From positions 1 through 64,000 of the forward strand of contig CAZUDV010000017.1 in NCBI GenBank assembly GCA_964619555.1: 64,000 nucleotides of DNA, read 5' to 3'. Origin of the DNA: JAGOPY01 sp964619555. Lineage in GTDB: Bacteria; Bacteroidota; Bacteroidia; Bacteroidales; JAGOPY01. Each line of letters starts with the position of its first letter. Position 1 is the stretch's first letter. The notes beneath the pieces are model-generated. The model worked only from the letters and a program-made list of their open reading frames with translations. It was not told the origin of the DNA and searched no databases. The translations under genes were made by a program, and so were the position numbers. Below, in pieces: positions 43,964 through 51,472 of the stretch.

Positions 43964-44000
43964 AACCTGTGAGGTGACCTGTGAGGTGACCTCACAGGTT
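43964..44000. repeat. RAYT-type repeat F, overlapping a coding end
   Basis: AACCTGTGAGGTGACC, a second TGTGAGGTGACC and TCACAGGTT give inverted ends. The convergent gene on the minus strand reads into it: its last two codons (Asn, Leu) and its TGA stop at 43992-43994 lie inside the unit. Confidence 0.92.
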
Positions 44001-45053
44001 CAAATCCCAACCAACCTCTTCCAGCCCCGTATAATCTTTTAGCGCTTCCGTCAATTCCCCCAATGTAACAGAACCCGAGGAGATCATCGATTGGACAGAT
44101 CGGTTAAAACTCTTCCTTAACCTCTCTACCACCTCACTGGAATATACATCTTGCCGCGGAACAGCGCGGTTTTCCAGGTTAAGGTCCCGCCCCGGGTGAG
44201 AATAGTCGTAAAATCCTTTCTTCGTTTTCACCCCCAATTCATTCTGCCTGACCATTTCATCCAGTTTTTCTATGAGTGGCTCATAAATTCCACTATTATC
44301 CAAATATTGTTTATACGATTTAATAGAGGCCATCATCACGTCATTGCCAACCTGATCGAAAAACTCAAATACCCCGAATGGAAAAAGATGCTCTTTTACA
44401 AGCTCATCAATTTCTCTCAGCGACAGGAGGCCTTCCTGGTAAACTTCGTAAGCCGTTACCTGGAAATCCAGAAATACCCGGTTAAGAATGAAAGGATTAT
44501 CCTCTCCCTGAAAAAATGGTTTTTTATTGATGCCAGATAAAAAGCAGGCTAGCTTTTCTTTGACTGACGGTGCCGTACTGGAAGTTGTGATCACTTCCAC
44601 CCATTGCTTAACCTGGACCGGAAAGAAGAAATGCATCCCGGCCATCCGGTCACTTCGCCTGACTGATGGAATGAGCCTGGTCGGTACAATGCCGGAGGAA
44701 TTGGTACAGAACAGGCAATCCGGTTGGATCTCCCTGTCCAGCTGAATATAAAGCGCTCTTTTCAACTCTTCGCTCTCGGTTATCGCTTCAATCACAAGGT
44801 CACATTTTTTAAGGTCCCCCAAATTGGCGGTAATAACCGTATTGGCCAGCCGTCTGGCAAATTCATCTGGTGTCGTCAGGCCACAATGGAGCCTGGAATT
44901 CATTTTCTTAAGAAAAAGCTTCCGGGAAGCCTCACGGGATCCATCGGTACGGCATAACCAATATATCCGATAGGGAAACCCAATCAGGTAAAGGAAGATG
45001 GAACTCCCCATCCGTCCTTCACCTATAATGCCGATGTGTCGAATTTCTCGCAT
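43992..45053 (-). CDS. 3-hydroxyacyl-CoA dehydrogenase
   Basis: A 353-residue NAD-dependent L-3-hydroxyacyl-CoA dehydrogenase (start ATG 45053; the longer frame overlaps the previous gene). Rossmann motif IGIIGEGRMGSSIF, then LFCTNSSGIVPT, catalytic His and neighbours in MAGMHFFFPVQVKQWVEVI, and DNPFILNRVF leading to the C-terminal helical domain (GVKTKKGFYDYSH). It interconverts 3-hydroxyacyl and 3-oxoacyl thioesters and could act as ketoreductase for the cluster, which has no FabG-like gene. It follows the KAS III-like gene by four bases. Its C-terminal residues and stop codon come from a RAYT repeat. Confidence 0.9.
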   Translation of the reverse strand: MREIRHIGIIGEGRMGSSIFLYLIGFPYRIYWLCRTDGSREASRKLFLKKMNSRLHCGLTTPDEFARRLANTVITANLGDLKKCDLVIEAITESEELKRALYIQLDREIQPDCLFCTNSSGIVPTRLIPSVRRSDRMAGMHFFFPVQVKQWVEVITTSSTAPSVKEKLACFLSGINKKPFFQGEDNPFILNRVFLDFQVTAYEVYQEGLLSLREIDELVKEHLFPFGVFEFFDQVGNDVMMASIKSYKQYLDNSGIYEPLIEKLDEMVRQNELGVKTKKGFYDYSHPGRDLNLENRAVPRQDVYSSEVVERLRKSFNRSVQSMISSGSVTLGELTEALKDYTGLEEVGWDLNL

Positions 45054-45057
45054 CCTT

Positions 45058-46179
45058 TTACCGGTACTCCATAACATATCCGGCCTGCATAAACTTAGAA
45101 ACTTCCGTAACAAAGCTCAGGATTATATCTTCCCGGGATAGCGTTTCGTTCCGCAGTAACTCGTCGAGGCATATAAATGCCATGGGCGGACCAGGATAAC
45201 CCAGCCCCGACAGTTTCGTGTAGAGTTTTTCTTTCGGAATGCCAATGGTTTCACATTCTTCGGAAATCATCTCCGAAATATGCCGGGAGGGAAAATTGAC
45301 CTGAAAATAACGGATCCGGGAAAGATCGAACGGGTATTTCTCCAGGTATCGTTTCAGTCCGTGCAGAAAAACCGTTCCGCCGGACTCGTGAAAATTCCTT
45401 CTGAGCTCGTCCTGGAACATCTGCGACAGGTGATGATAGCCCAGCTCAAACTCCTCTTTCGGGTTCATCCAGTAAGCCGGGCGGCCGTTCTTCATCGCGC
45501 TGGGCTTCTTTCCCCCTATTGACTCCATATATACGCTTTTCAGGAATAATCCATCGTTATAATGATCTTCTCCTGTCAGAACCACGGCCCCGGCGCCGTC
45601 GCTCAGGAAATACCTCAGAAAAAGCTCTTCCTTCCTGACAATAGGCTGGTTGTAATATTCTGCCCTCAATTCCGATGATGAAATGCCCGAAGAAAGCACG
45701 AGCGCATTCCTGTAACGGCCACTCCGGATCATTTCATAAGAAATCAGCAATGCTTTATAAGCTGAGGTGCAATTGGCATGCACCGCCACTTCACCGCAAC
45801 ATTCAATCCCAAGAGCTTCCTGGATCCTTACCGAAGCCGTGGGCATCTGGTCCATGTGGGCGCTGCCGTATGCAATGAATTCGATCTCGTCAGCCCTGAT
45901 CCCGGCCATTTGCATGGCTTTTCGGGCGGCTTTGACCGACATCGTCAAATTGTCATCGGTGAATTTTCTGGTGACGGGATCGATCGCATAATGATAGCTT
46001 TTTACCTCCAACAGTTCTTTCATCATTAATTTCATCCGCTTCAGCCAGTCCTGGAGTTTTATAGGGGCATCTTTCATTTCTCCCAGCACCTGGTCCACTT
46101 CATCGATCGAAAGCGGCTTTCCCGGCAGATAACTGCCCGTGCCTGCCACCCGTACCTTTATATCATGTAAACTATCCAT
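45058..46179 (-). CDS. KAS III-like 3-oxoacyl synthase with altered catalytic triad
   Basis: A 373-residue thiolase-fold protein: active-site cysteine at 137 in AVHANCTSAYKAL, DGAGAVVL, and a C-terminal half of the FabH type. At the place of the usual histidine (HQAN in FabH) it reads QVNFPSRHI, and where FabH has GNTSAAS it reads LSGLGYPGPP, so the His and Asn of the triad seem to be missing. Such changes occur in KAS III relatives with unusual chemistry. It lies in the minus arm of the divergent acyl cluster, after the first crotonase and a tandem repeat array, and directly before the dehydrogenase gene. Confidence 0.85.
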   Translation of the reverse strand: MDSLHDIKVRVAGTGSYLPGKPLSIDEVDQVLGEMKDAPIKLQDWLKRMKLMMKELLEVKSYHYAIDPVTRKFTDDNLTMSVKAARKAMQMAGIRADEIEFIAYGSAHMDQMPTASVRIQEALGIECCGEVAVHANCTSAYKALLISYEMIRSGRYRNALVLSSGISSSELRAEYYNQPIVRKEELFLRYFLSDGAGAVVLTGEDHYNDGLFLKSVYMESIGGKKPSAMKNGRPAYWMNPKEEFELGYHHLSQMFQDELRRNFHESGGTVFLHGLKRYLEKYPFDLSRIRYFQVNFPSRHISEMISEECETIGIPKEKLYTKLSGLGYPGPPMAFICLDELLRNETLSREDIILSFVTEVSKFMQAGYVMEYR

Positions 46180-46241
46180 TTTCTGTCATTTCACGCATAA
46201 CTTAAGTATAAATACAAAAGACCAAAGCATAACGTATCTCC

Positions 46242-46374
46242 CCAACTGCCAACTGCCCAACTGCCAACTGCCAACTGCCCAACTGCCCAACTGCTAACTG
46301 CCAACTGTCCAACTGCCAACTGCCAACTGTCCAACTGCCAACTGTCCAACTGCCAACTGTCCAACTGCTAACTG
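46242..46374. repeat. 7/8-bp tandem array AACTGCC, about 18 units
   Basis: About 18 units of AACTGCC, AACTGTC or CAACTGCC, alternating between 7 and 8 bases, fill most of the gap between the KAS III-like and crotonase genes. Seen from the crotonase, the array supplies the TAG stop (46368-46370) and the last codons. Confidence 0.95.
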
Positions 46375-46991
46375 CCACCAACTCTTCCCGCCAGCTTTAC
46401 CGCTTCTTCAATTACCGATTTCCGCGGCAGAATGCGGTGCACAATTCCCCATTGGAGCGCTTCCTGCGCAGAAAAAATCCGTCCGCTCAGAATTAGCTCG
46501 ATAGCCCTGGATTTACCAGCAAGGCTGGTCAGATGCACCGTGCCGCCACATCCCGGCATCAATCCGAAAGTGGTTTCAGGAAAACCGAGCACGGCACCTT
46601 CTCCACACAGTCGTATTTTGCAGGCCAGGGCCAGTTCCAGGGCAGAACCGAGGCACGTGCCACGGATTGCGGCAATAGTTGGAATATTCAATTGTGCGAT
46701 ATATTGAAAGCTTTCGGTATTCTCCAACAGAAAATCCGGCAAATAATCTTTCCTGCCATCCGGAATGTTCCTCCGGATATGGGACGTCAGCTCCACATGA
46801 TCGGCTCCCGAGGAAAAATGCCGACCGTTTCCGTAAATGATCATGGCTTTAATGGAGGCAGACGGAAGCACGGCCGTAGTGAAACGGCTCAGCTCACCGA
46901 AAAATGCCTTTGTCATGATATTGGCAGGTGGCCGGTCCAGCATCAGATAACCGATTTGATGCTCTATTTTCCAGTTAATAGTATCAAACAT
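46368..46991 (-). CDS. Enoyl-CoA hydratase/isomerase family protein, C-terminally short
   Basis: A crotonase of 207 residues from ATG 46991 (MFDTINWKIEHQIGYLML). It has the oxyanion loop HFSSGADHVEL, ALELALACKIRLC, and both usual catalytic glutamates in LGFPETTFGLMPGCGG and RAIELILSG. Typical crotonases run to about 257 residues; this one stops after LAGRVGGS, so the last 50 or so residues (C-terminal trimer helices) are missing, and the stop lies in the tandem array. It may have been truncated by array growth or insertion. Two bases after the AcpS-like gene, so coupled to it. Confidence 0.85.
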   Translation of the reverse strand: MFDTINWKIEHQIGYLMLDRPPANIMTKAFFGELSRFTTAVLPSASIKAMIIYGNGRHFSSGADHVELTSHIRRNIPDGRKDYLPDFLLENTESFQYIAQLNIPTIAAIRGTCLGSALELALACKIRLCGEGAVLGFPETTFGLMPGCGGTVHLTSLAGKSRAIELILSGRIFSAQEALQWGIVHRILPRKSVIEEAVKLAGRVGGS

Positions 46992-46993
46992 CT

Positions 46994-47362
46994 TCAAAAA
47001 GAAAAAATGACCAGAGTCGAAACAAAATTCCTGGAGTGGGAGAGTGAAAAAATGATATCCTTCACTCCGCTTTGCTCCAACCTTGCGGTGAAATTCCGGT
47101 CGAAACGTATTACCGGTTTGCCTGTCGGCCGGTTCAATATTTCCATCTGCAACATGCAATCCCCGAGGCCGAGAACTTCACCAATCCGCCTCTTGATCAG
47201 ATATCGGGCAGCCAGGCTTCCGGCATTACGTGGAAAGTGAAACATCCTCCTTTCACTTTCCGTGAACCAATCGTTCAACGATTGTTCCCCGGAGAAAAGT
47301 GCTATGAACTCCGCTTTCCCGATCAGATCAGTGTATTTTCTAAACCCTTCCGGTTCATTCAT
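46994..47362 (-). CDS. Phosphopantetheinyl transferase-like protein lacking catalytic half
   Basis: A 122-residue protein that keeps the C-terminal half-signature of AcpS-type phosphopantetheinyl transferases: FTESERRMF, SLAARYLIKRRIGEVLGL, LNRPTGKPVIRF and FSLSHSRNF. The catalytic KEA position is occupied by KRR, and there is no N-terminal GIDI motif, so it may be inactive alone. A second AcpS-like gene at 50141 has the opposite pattern. It sits between the two crotonase genes with gaps of two and three bases. The assignment is from motif order and is moderate. Confidence 0.6.
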   Translation of the reverse strand: MNEPEGFRKYTDLIGKAEFIALFSGEQSLNDWFTESERRMFHFPRNAGSLAARYLIKRRIGEVLGLGDCMLQMEILNRPTGKPVIRFDRNFTARLEQSGVKDIIFSLSHSRNFVSTLVIFSF

Positions 47363-47365
47363 GCA

Positions 47366-48115
47366 TCAATCGTCTTCACGGTTCATATTCCTGATCGCAA
47401 GCGAGCAGAACAACTTCGTTTCTTCCCTCAAAGCTTCCGGCAGGCTCATGTTCCCTGCATTCTGAATGGATCTCATGACCGCCCGGATCACCTCGGTATC
47501 CCGGTCATCTGTCAGCTTTCGGATATAATTCAATGAAAATTCATGCAGATCCTTCAAAGGAACCTGGTAGTTCGCCAGTCCTGTTTCTACTGCTCTTCCG
47601 GCATGGACGGTATCTCCTGACAGTATCATTTCAATTGCCTTACTCTGGCCAATGACACGGGATAAACTCAGCGTCCCGCCAAGGCCGGGTATCAGATTGA
47701 GATTGACTTCCGGAAAGGCAAAGAGGGCATTTTCGCTGCAAATTCGTATATGGCAGGCCAGGGCGATCTCCAGGCCACCCCCGAAACAGACCCCCTGGAT
47801 TTCGGCGACTACTGGCAGCGTTGCTGTGGATATCATTTCAAGGAGCGCCTTGCCGGTGCTAATTTTTTCAAAAAGGAGCCGTTCGTCGGACGCCATGAGC
47901 CTGAGGTTGTTGAGATCAGCCCCGCCCGAGAAGTGACGACCACTTCCCCTGATCAGGATCCCTTTCAGTCCCGGCTCATTAAAATAGCCTTCCAACTCAT
48001 CCACCGGGATGAACTCAGGCTGCTCCAGGTAATTGCCATTTACCACCGGAATAGTGAAAACTCCGATGGATCCCTCTCTTTCCCATATTTTCACCCTTCT
48101 TTTATCCATCTTCAT
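47366..48115 (-). CDS. Enoyl-CoA hydratase/isomerase family protein, full length
   Basis: A 249-residue crotonase with oxyanion loop HFSGGADLNNL, GVCFGGGLEIALACHIRIC, and the two usual glutamates in FAFPEVNLNLIPGLGG and KAIEMILSG. The C-terminal helical part (VIRAVMRSIQNAGNMSLPEA) is present, unlike in the paralogue at 46368. Crotonases here may dehydrate, isomerise or decarboxylate acyl thioesters. Its start overlaps the thioesterase stop by four bases. A dehydratase role in the cluster is inferred, as no FabZ is present. Confidence 0.9.
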   Translation of the reverse strand: MKMDKRRVKIWEREGSIGVFTIPVVNGNYLEQPEFIPVDELEGYFNEPGLKGILIRGSGRHFSGGADLNNLRLMASDERLLFEKISTGKALLEMISTATLPVVAEIQGVCFGGGLEIALACHIRICSENALFAFPEVNLNLIPGLGGTLSLSRVIGQSKAIEMILSGDTVHAGRAVETGLANYQVPLKDLHEFSLNYIRKLTDDRDTEVIRAVMRSIQNAGNMSLPEALREETKLFCSLAIRNMNREDD

Positions 48116-48495
48116 TGAAATTTTTCCAGAAATCCGTGGGGCAGGTCCCTGACCAGTTTCCCCCTGTCGGTGAAAAGTGTTTTTACCGTTGCAGTGCAGA
48201 CTTTGATCCTTCCATCCCCGAAATACATCTTTTGCCTGAAAACCAGGTAAGGTGATTCATGTCTGACTACGGTCCGGATGGTCATCTCATCAAAAAGGTT
48301 GATTTCCCGGTGGTACCGTGCCTGAACTTCTATAACAACCAGTAGCAGGTCATTCTCTTTGAAGTATCCCACCAGGTCAAGCCGGCGGAACAGTTCCCAT
48401 CTTGCCTGCTCGAAATAATTCAGGTAAACCGCGTGATTGACGTGACCGTAAGAATCCAGTTCGTATCCCCTGGCGGTAAATTTGTACTCGAACAT
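48112..48495 (-). CDS. Hot-dog fold acyl thioesterase (4HBT type)
   Basis: A 127-residue single-domain thioesterase: FTARGYELDSYGHVNHAVYL with the catalytic Asp/His region, then NYFEQARWELF and the hot-dog core. It hydrolyses acyl-CoA or acyl-ACP and could release the product of the cluster. It is the first gene of the minus arm; its 5' side faces the KAS II gene across an 82-base shared promoter region. Confidence 0.88.
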   Translation of the reverse strand: MFEYKFTARGYELDSYGHVNHAVYLNYFEQARWELFRRLDLVGYFKENDLLLVVIEVQARYHREINLFDEMTIRTVVRHESPYLVFRQKMYFGDGRIKVCTATVKTLFTDRGKLVRDLPHGFLEKFQ

Positions 48496-48520
48496 CTATT
48501 AATGCTGATTGTTTTAGTCA

Positions 48521-48550
48521 GGGTAAATATAGAATGAATTAAATTTACCC
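48521..48550. promoter_or_regulatory. Inverted repeat in the divergent promoter of the acyl cluster
   Basis: GGGTAAAT (48521-48528) and ATTTACCC (48543-48550) are perfect inverted arms 14 bases apart, in the middle of the only gap between the two arms of the cluster. This is where an operator controlling both directions would be expected. A -7-like TAAATTTG lies on the minus strand at 48560-48553. Confidence 0.45.
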
Positions 48551-48559
48551 GGCAAATTT

Positions 48560-48565
48560 AGGAGG
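48560..48565 (+). promoter_or_regulatory. Unusually strong Shine-Dalgarno site before KAS II
   Basis: AGGAGG, 12 bases before the ATG at 48578. Strong sites are uncommon for this phylum; the spacing is rather long. Confidence 0.4.
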
Positions 48566-48577
48566 AAAGTTTTTGGT

Positions 48578-49792
48578 ATGGGTAAAAAGGTTGTAATCAC
48601 CGGAATGAATATGATAACTTCCCTGGGGCTGGATCTCCCGACCAATTGGGAGAATATGGTGGCAGGCAGGAATGGGGTCGGAAAGATCACTTTGTTTGAT
48701 CCGGAAGGATTGCAGACCCGGATTGCAGCGCAGGTCCCGGATGATTTTGAGGAGTTTTCCTCGAGATTTATCCGTAAACGGACAGCAGACCAGATGACAC
48801 GGGTAACGAAGATGTGTTTTGTGTGCGCGGTGGAGGCTGTCCGTGATGCCGGGCTGGATTTTGAATCGCTTGACCGTTCCAGGTGCGGGGTGATCCTGGG
48901 AGTGGTCAGTACAGGGAATACCAGCGCTGAGCGAGGAACGACAGCGAAAAACCGTGTCCTGAAGAGCATGAGCAATGCTATGTCGGCCTGGATCAGCCTG
49001 GAATATAAACTGAGGGGGCCGAATTATACCGTAGCATCCGCCTGCTCCTCCTCGGCTTATGCCATAACACTTGCATACGACATGATCCGGAATGGTTCAG
49101 CGGATATAGTCATTACCGGTGGTGCCGATTCAATCGTCAACCGGGAAGAGATAGAGGGTTTCAACGAACTTTATGCGCTGTCGGTAAACAATGACCCCGC
49201 AACTGCCAGCCGGCCGTTTTCCAGGGACAGGGACGGGTTTGTGATCGGTGAAGGGGCCGGGATCATGGTCCTGGAATCCGAATCATCGGCGTTGAAAAGA
49301 AATGCCGTGATCCATGGGGAGTTGGCCGGCTATGCCATTACCAGCGAGGCTTACAACATCATGGCCCCCATGAAGGACGGGGAAGGCATTGCGCAAACTA
49401 TCCGTATGGCGCTCGATAATGCGGGCATAAGGCCGGATGAGGTGGATTACATCAATGCCCATGGCACCTCTACCACTTTAAACGACAGCTATGAGACAAT
49501 GGCCATTAAGAAAGTTTTCGGAGATGGTGCCCGCATAATCCCTGTATCCTCAACCAAATCCATGATCGGCCATACGGTAGGAGCGGCCGGGGTGATCGAG
49601 GGAATCGTCACCGTGATGAGTATCAAAACCGGCATCATCACTCCTACTATCCACCTGGATAACCCCGATCCTGAACTGGACCTGGATTACGTGCCGAACC
49701 AGGCCCGGAAACATCAGGTCAATTGCGCCCTCTCTAACTCTTTCGCCTTCGGCGGGCACAATGCTACCCTCGTCTTCAAAAAATATGCTTAA
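48578..49792 (+). CDS. Beta-ketoacyl-ACP synthase II (FabF-like)
   Basis: A 404-residue KAS with a complete triad: Cys156 in TVASACSSSAYAI, His295 in NAHGTSTTLND and His332 in STKSMIGHTVGAAG, plus GEGAGIMVLES and ending SFAFGGHNATLVF. The cysteine is present, so it is a condensing enzyme and not a decarboxylating KS0. It is the first gene of the plus arm, followed by ACP, AcpS and an acyltransferase, which is the minimal set for making an ACP-bound acyl or polyketide chain. A housekeeping FabF is also possible, but housekeeping fab genes would not have this context. Confidence 0.93.
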   Translation: MGKKVVITGMNMITSLGLDLPTNWENMVAGRNGVGKITLFDPEGLQTRIAAQVPDDFEEFSSRFIRKRTADQMTRVTKMCFVCAVEAVRDAGLDFESLDRSRCGVILGVVSTGNTSAERGTTAKNRVLKSMSNAMSAWISLEYKLRGPNYTVASACSSSAYAITLAYDMIRNGSADIVITGGADSIVNREEIEGFNELYALSVNNDPATASRPFSRDRDGFVIGEGAGIMVLESESSALKRNAVIHGELAGYAITSEAYNIMAPMKDGEGIAQTIRMALDNAGIRPDEVDYINAHGTSTTLNDSYETMAIKKVFGDGARIIPVSSTKSMIGHTVGAAGVIEGIVTVMSIKTGIITPTIHLDNPDPELDLDYVPNQARKHQVNCALSNSFAFGGHNATLVFKKYA

Positions 49793-49816
49793 TTTTACAT
49801 CAAACTTCAACTCCAG

Positions 49817-50122
49817 ATGAAAGAAATAACAGATGCCATTAAGGCCGATGTAAAGCAAACAGTTTACGAATTCTTCGCAGATCAATGCGAAGTGGATATC
49901 AATGAAATAAACGATCAGACTAATATCATCACCGACCTGGAAGGCGATTCCCTTATGTTCCTCGAGTTAATCGAAATCTTTAAAAAGAAGTACAACCTGG
50001 AGATTGAACTGAAGACAGTTGGGAAATATGTCCTCAGGCATCCGGTAGATACCATTGGCCAATTGATTGATACTCAGATTTTAATGATCCGTTACGAAAA
50101 CAAGATCCTGGAGATCGGATAA
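49817..50122 (+). CDS. Acyl carrier protein
   Basis: A 101-residue acidic helical protein with the phosphopantetheine attachment site Ser45 in LEGDSLMFLELIEIF. It differs from standard AcpP by MF in place of the usual VEL and by a longer C-terminus, suggesting a dedicated ACP. It lies 24 bases after KAS II and 18 before an AcpS-like gene that probably charges it. Confidence 0.88.
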   Translation: MKEITDAIKADVKQTVYEFFADQCEVDINEINDQTNIITDLEGDSLMFLELIEIFKKKYNLEIELKTVGKYVLRHPVDTIGQLIDTQILMIRYENKILEIG

Positions 50123-50140
50123 ACTATTCATCGATTAAAA

Positions 50141-50587
50141 ATGAATGAAATTGTCGGTTGTGGCATCGACATCGAAGAGTTGGACAGGTTTAAGAAGTTC
50201 ATTCCAACTCACCCGGATTTATCAGAATTGACCAAACTGGTTTACTCGGATTATGAAATCCGCATCAATCGGAACATTCTGCCCCATGTAACTTTCCCCC
50301 TTGCCTTCTCCTGTAAAGAAGCCTTTTTTAAAGCTTTCGGCGTCAGCTGGACCAACAGCCCTATTTCCTGGAAGGATATCGAGCTGATTTTCAGCGAATC
50401 CGGTAATCTGAACCTATATGAGGTAAATCTCAGCGGTTATGCCAGAATTCTTTATGAAAGATTGAATTGTTCCGGATTCAAAACCGAAATGGATTACAAT
50501 GCTAAATTTGTAACCTTTCAGGTTATTTTATTCAGCGAAATAAGAAATGAGCAGCATCGCCATCATCTTTCCGGCGTTCGTCAGTGA
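50141..50587 (+). CDS. AcpS-like holo-ACP synthase with altered C-terminal motif
   Basis: A 148-residue protein with the N-terminal half-signature of AcpS: GCGIDIEELDRFKKF (metal-binding Asp), FSCKEAFFKAFG (catalytic Lys-Glu) and ISWKDIEL. The usual SLSH segment near the C-terminus is replaced by KTEMDYNAKFVTF. Together with 46994, which has the C-terminal signature but not the KE motif, it forms an unusual complementary pair in one cluster. Its end overlaps the acyltransferase gene by 41 bases. Expected to transfer phosphopantetheine to the ACP next to it. Confidence 0.8.
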   Translation: MNEIVGCGIDIEELDRFKKFIPTHPDLSELTKLVYSDYEIRINRNILPHVTFPLAFSCKEAFFKAFGVSWTNSPISWKDIELIFSESGNLNLYEVNLSGYARILYERLNCSGFKTEMDYNAKFVTFQVILFSEIRNEQHRHHLSGVRQ

Positions 50588-51464
50588 ATACAGCGGAACT
50601 GAACTGACTTCCCTGCAATCCGGCGGAAATAAGTTTAAAAAATGGCTGGTTGCAGCATCCGATTATCTGAAGATCGATTTGACAGAATTTGATCCGACAG
50701 GGAACAACTTCCTGGATGATGAAGCAATAACACAGTACATCAGTTATATATACAGCTGTGCCCTGTCGGATATCCTGAAAACGAACCGGGTCGTGCCGGA
50801 TTTTATCACTGCCTACAGCATGGGCATTTATGCTGCCCTCTATTATAGCGGTTCTGTCGATTATATTACCGGATTGTCATTGGTGAAAAAAGCCTGGGAC
50901 TTGATCCGGGATACCTGCGGCGACGATCGGTACTCCATGGGTATGATCATCGGCATTCCGGGGGAACAAATAGAAAATTGGTGCGATCGGCTTGGAGATG
51001 CCTGGATATGCAACAGGAATAATCCCCATACCTATATAATCTCCGGAAAATCAGGTTCCGTTGACCGGATACTGGCACAATCAAAAGAAGACGGGGCCCT
51101 TCGCGCCAACCTGCTCCCTGTTTCAAAACCATACCATACGGCGGTCCTTAAAGGATTGGAAAGTCGGTTTTTGGATTATGTGAGAGCCCAGCCGTTTCAC
51201 ACGCCAGCCTACCCTTACCTGTCGGCAATCGATCGCCGGGTCATCTCCTCCGCTGAGGAATTTCAAAATGAAGTTGTCAGAAATATTTATTCCCCGATGA
51301 ACTGGTATGAAACCATGAACCACCTTACCGGTCTGAGTACAGCAACCTTTTTTGAATGTGGTGCGGGTGATGGGCTTTCCCGTAATTTCAGGTTCATCGA
51401 AGGGAACTTTAAGGCATTCTCCGGATATAAACTGAACGATTTCCTTGACCGGTCTGCGGAGTGA
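50547..51464 (+). CDS. Malonyl/acyl-CoA:ACP acyltransferase (FabD-like)
   Basis: A 305-residue acyltransferase-fold protein with nucleophile Ser91 in ITAYSMGIYAAL (the usual GHSLG histidine position is Tyr), catalytic His197 in VSKPYHTAVLKGL, and a small ferredoxin-like subdomain. The N-terminus SSIAIIFPAFVSEYSG replaces the usual FPGQG. It would load an acyl or malonyl unit onto the cluster ACP; the altered GHSxG may indicate a different extender. ATG 50547 lies within the AcpS-like gene, indicating tight coupling. Confidence 0.85.
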   Translation: MSSIAIIFPAFVSEYSGTELTSLQSGGNKFKKWLVAASDYLKIDLTEFDPTGNNFLDDEAITQYISYIYSCALSDILKTNRVVPDFITAYSMGIYAALYYSGSVDYITGLSLVKKAWDLIRDTCGDDRYSMGMIIGIPGEQIENWCDRLGDAWICNRNNPHTYIISGKSGSVDRILAQSKEDGALRANLLPVSKPYHTAVLKGLESRFLDYVRAQPFHTPAYPYLSAIDRRVISSAEEFQNEVVRNIYSPMNWYETMNHLTGLSTATFFECGAGDGLSRNFRFIEGNFKAFSGYKLNDFLDRSAE

Positions 51465-51472
51465 GCACAAGC

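Noticed and set aside
43996..44012. tRNA T-arm-like GGTTCAAATCC
   Set aside because: It is formed by the edge of a RAYT repeat and a coding end; no cloverleaf or acceptor stem can be built around it.
46242..46374. Possible CRISPR array
   Set aside because: Units are 7-8 bases with no spacers between them and no cas genes nearby; it is a simple tandem array.
46994..47240. Plus-strand frames such as 46533-47240 opposite the crotonase and AcpS-like genes
   Set aside because: They are antisense to a tightly packed operon with recognised domains.
43992..51464. Reading the acyl cluster as an HMG-type beta-branching cassette (KS0, ACP, HMG synthase, two ECH)
   Set aside because: The KS keeps its active cysteine, the KAS III-like protein lacks the HMG synthase pattern, and no modular PKS is present in the window.
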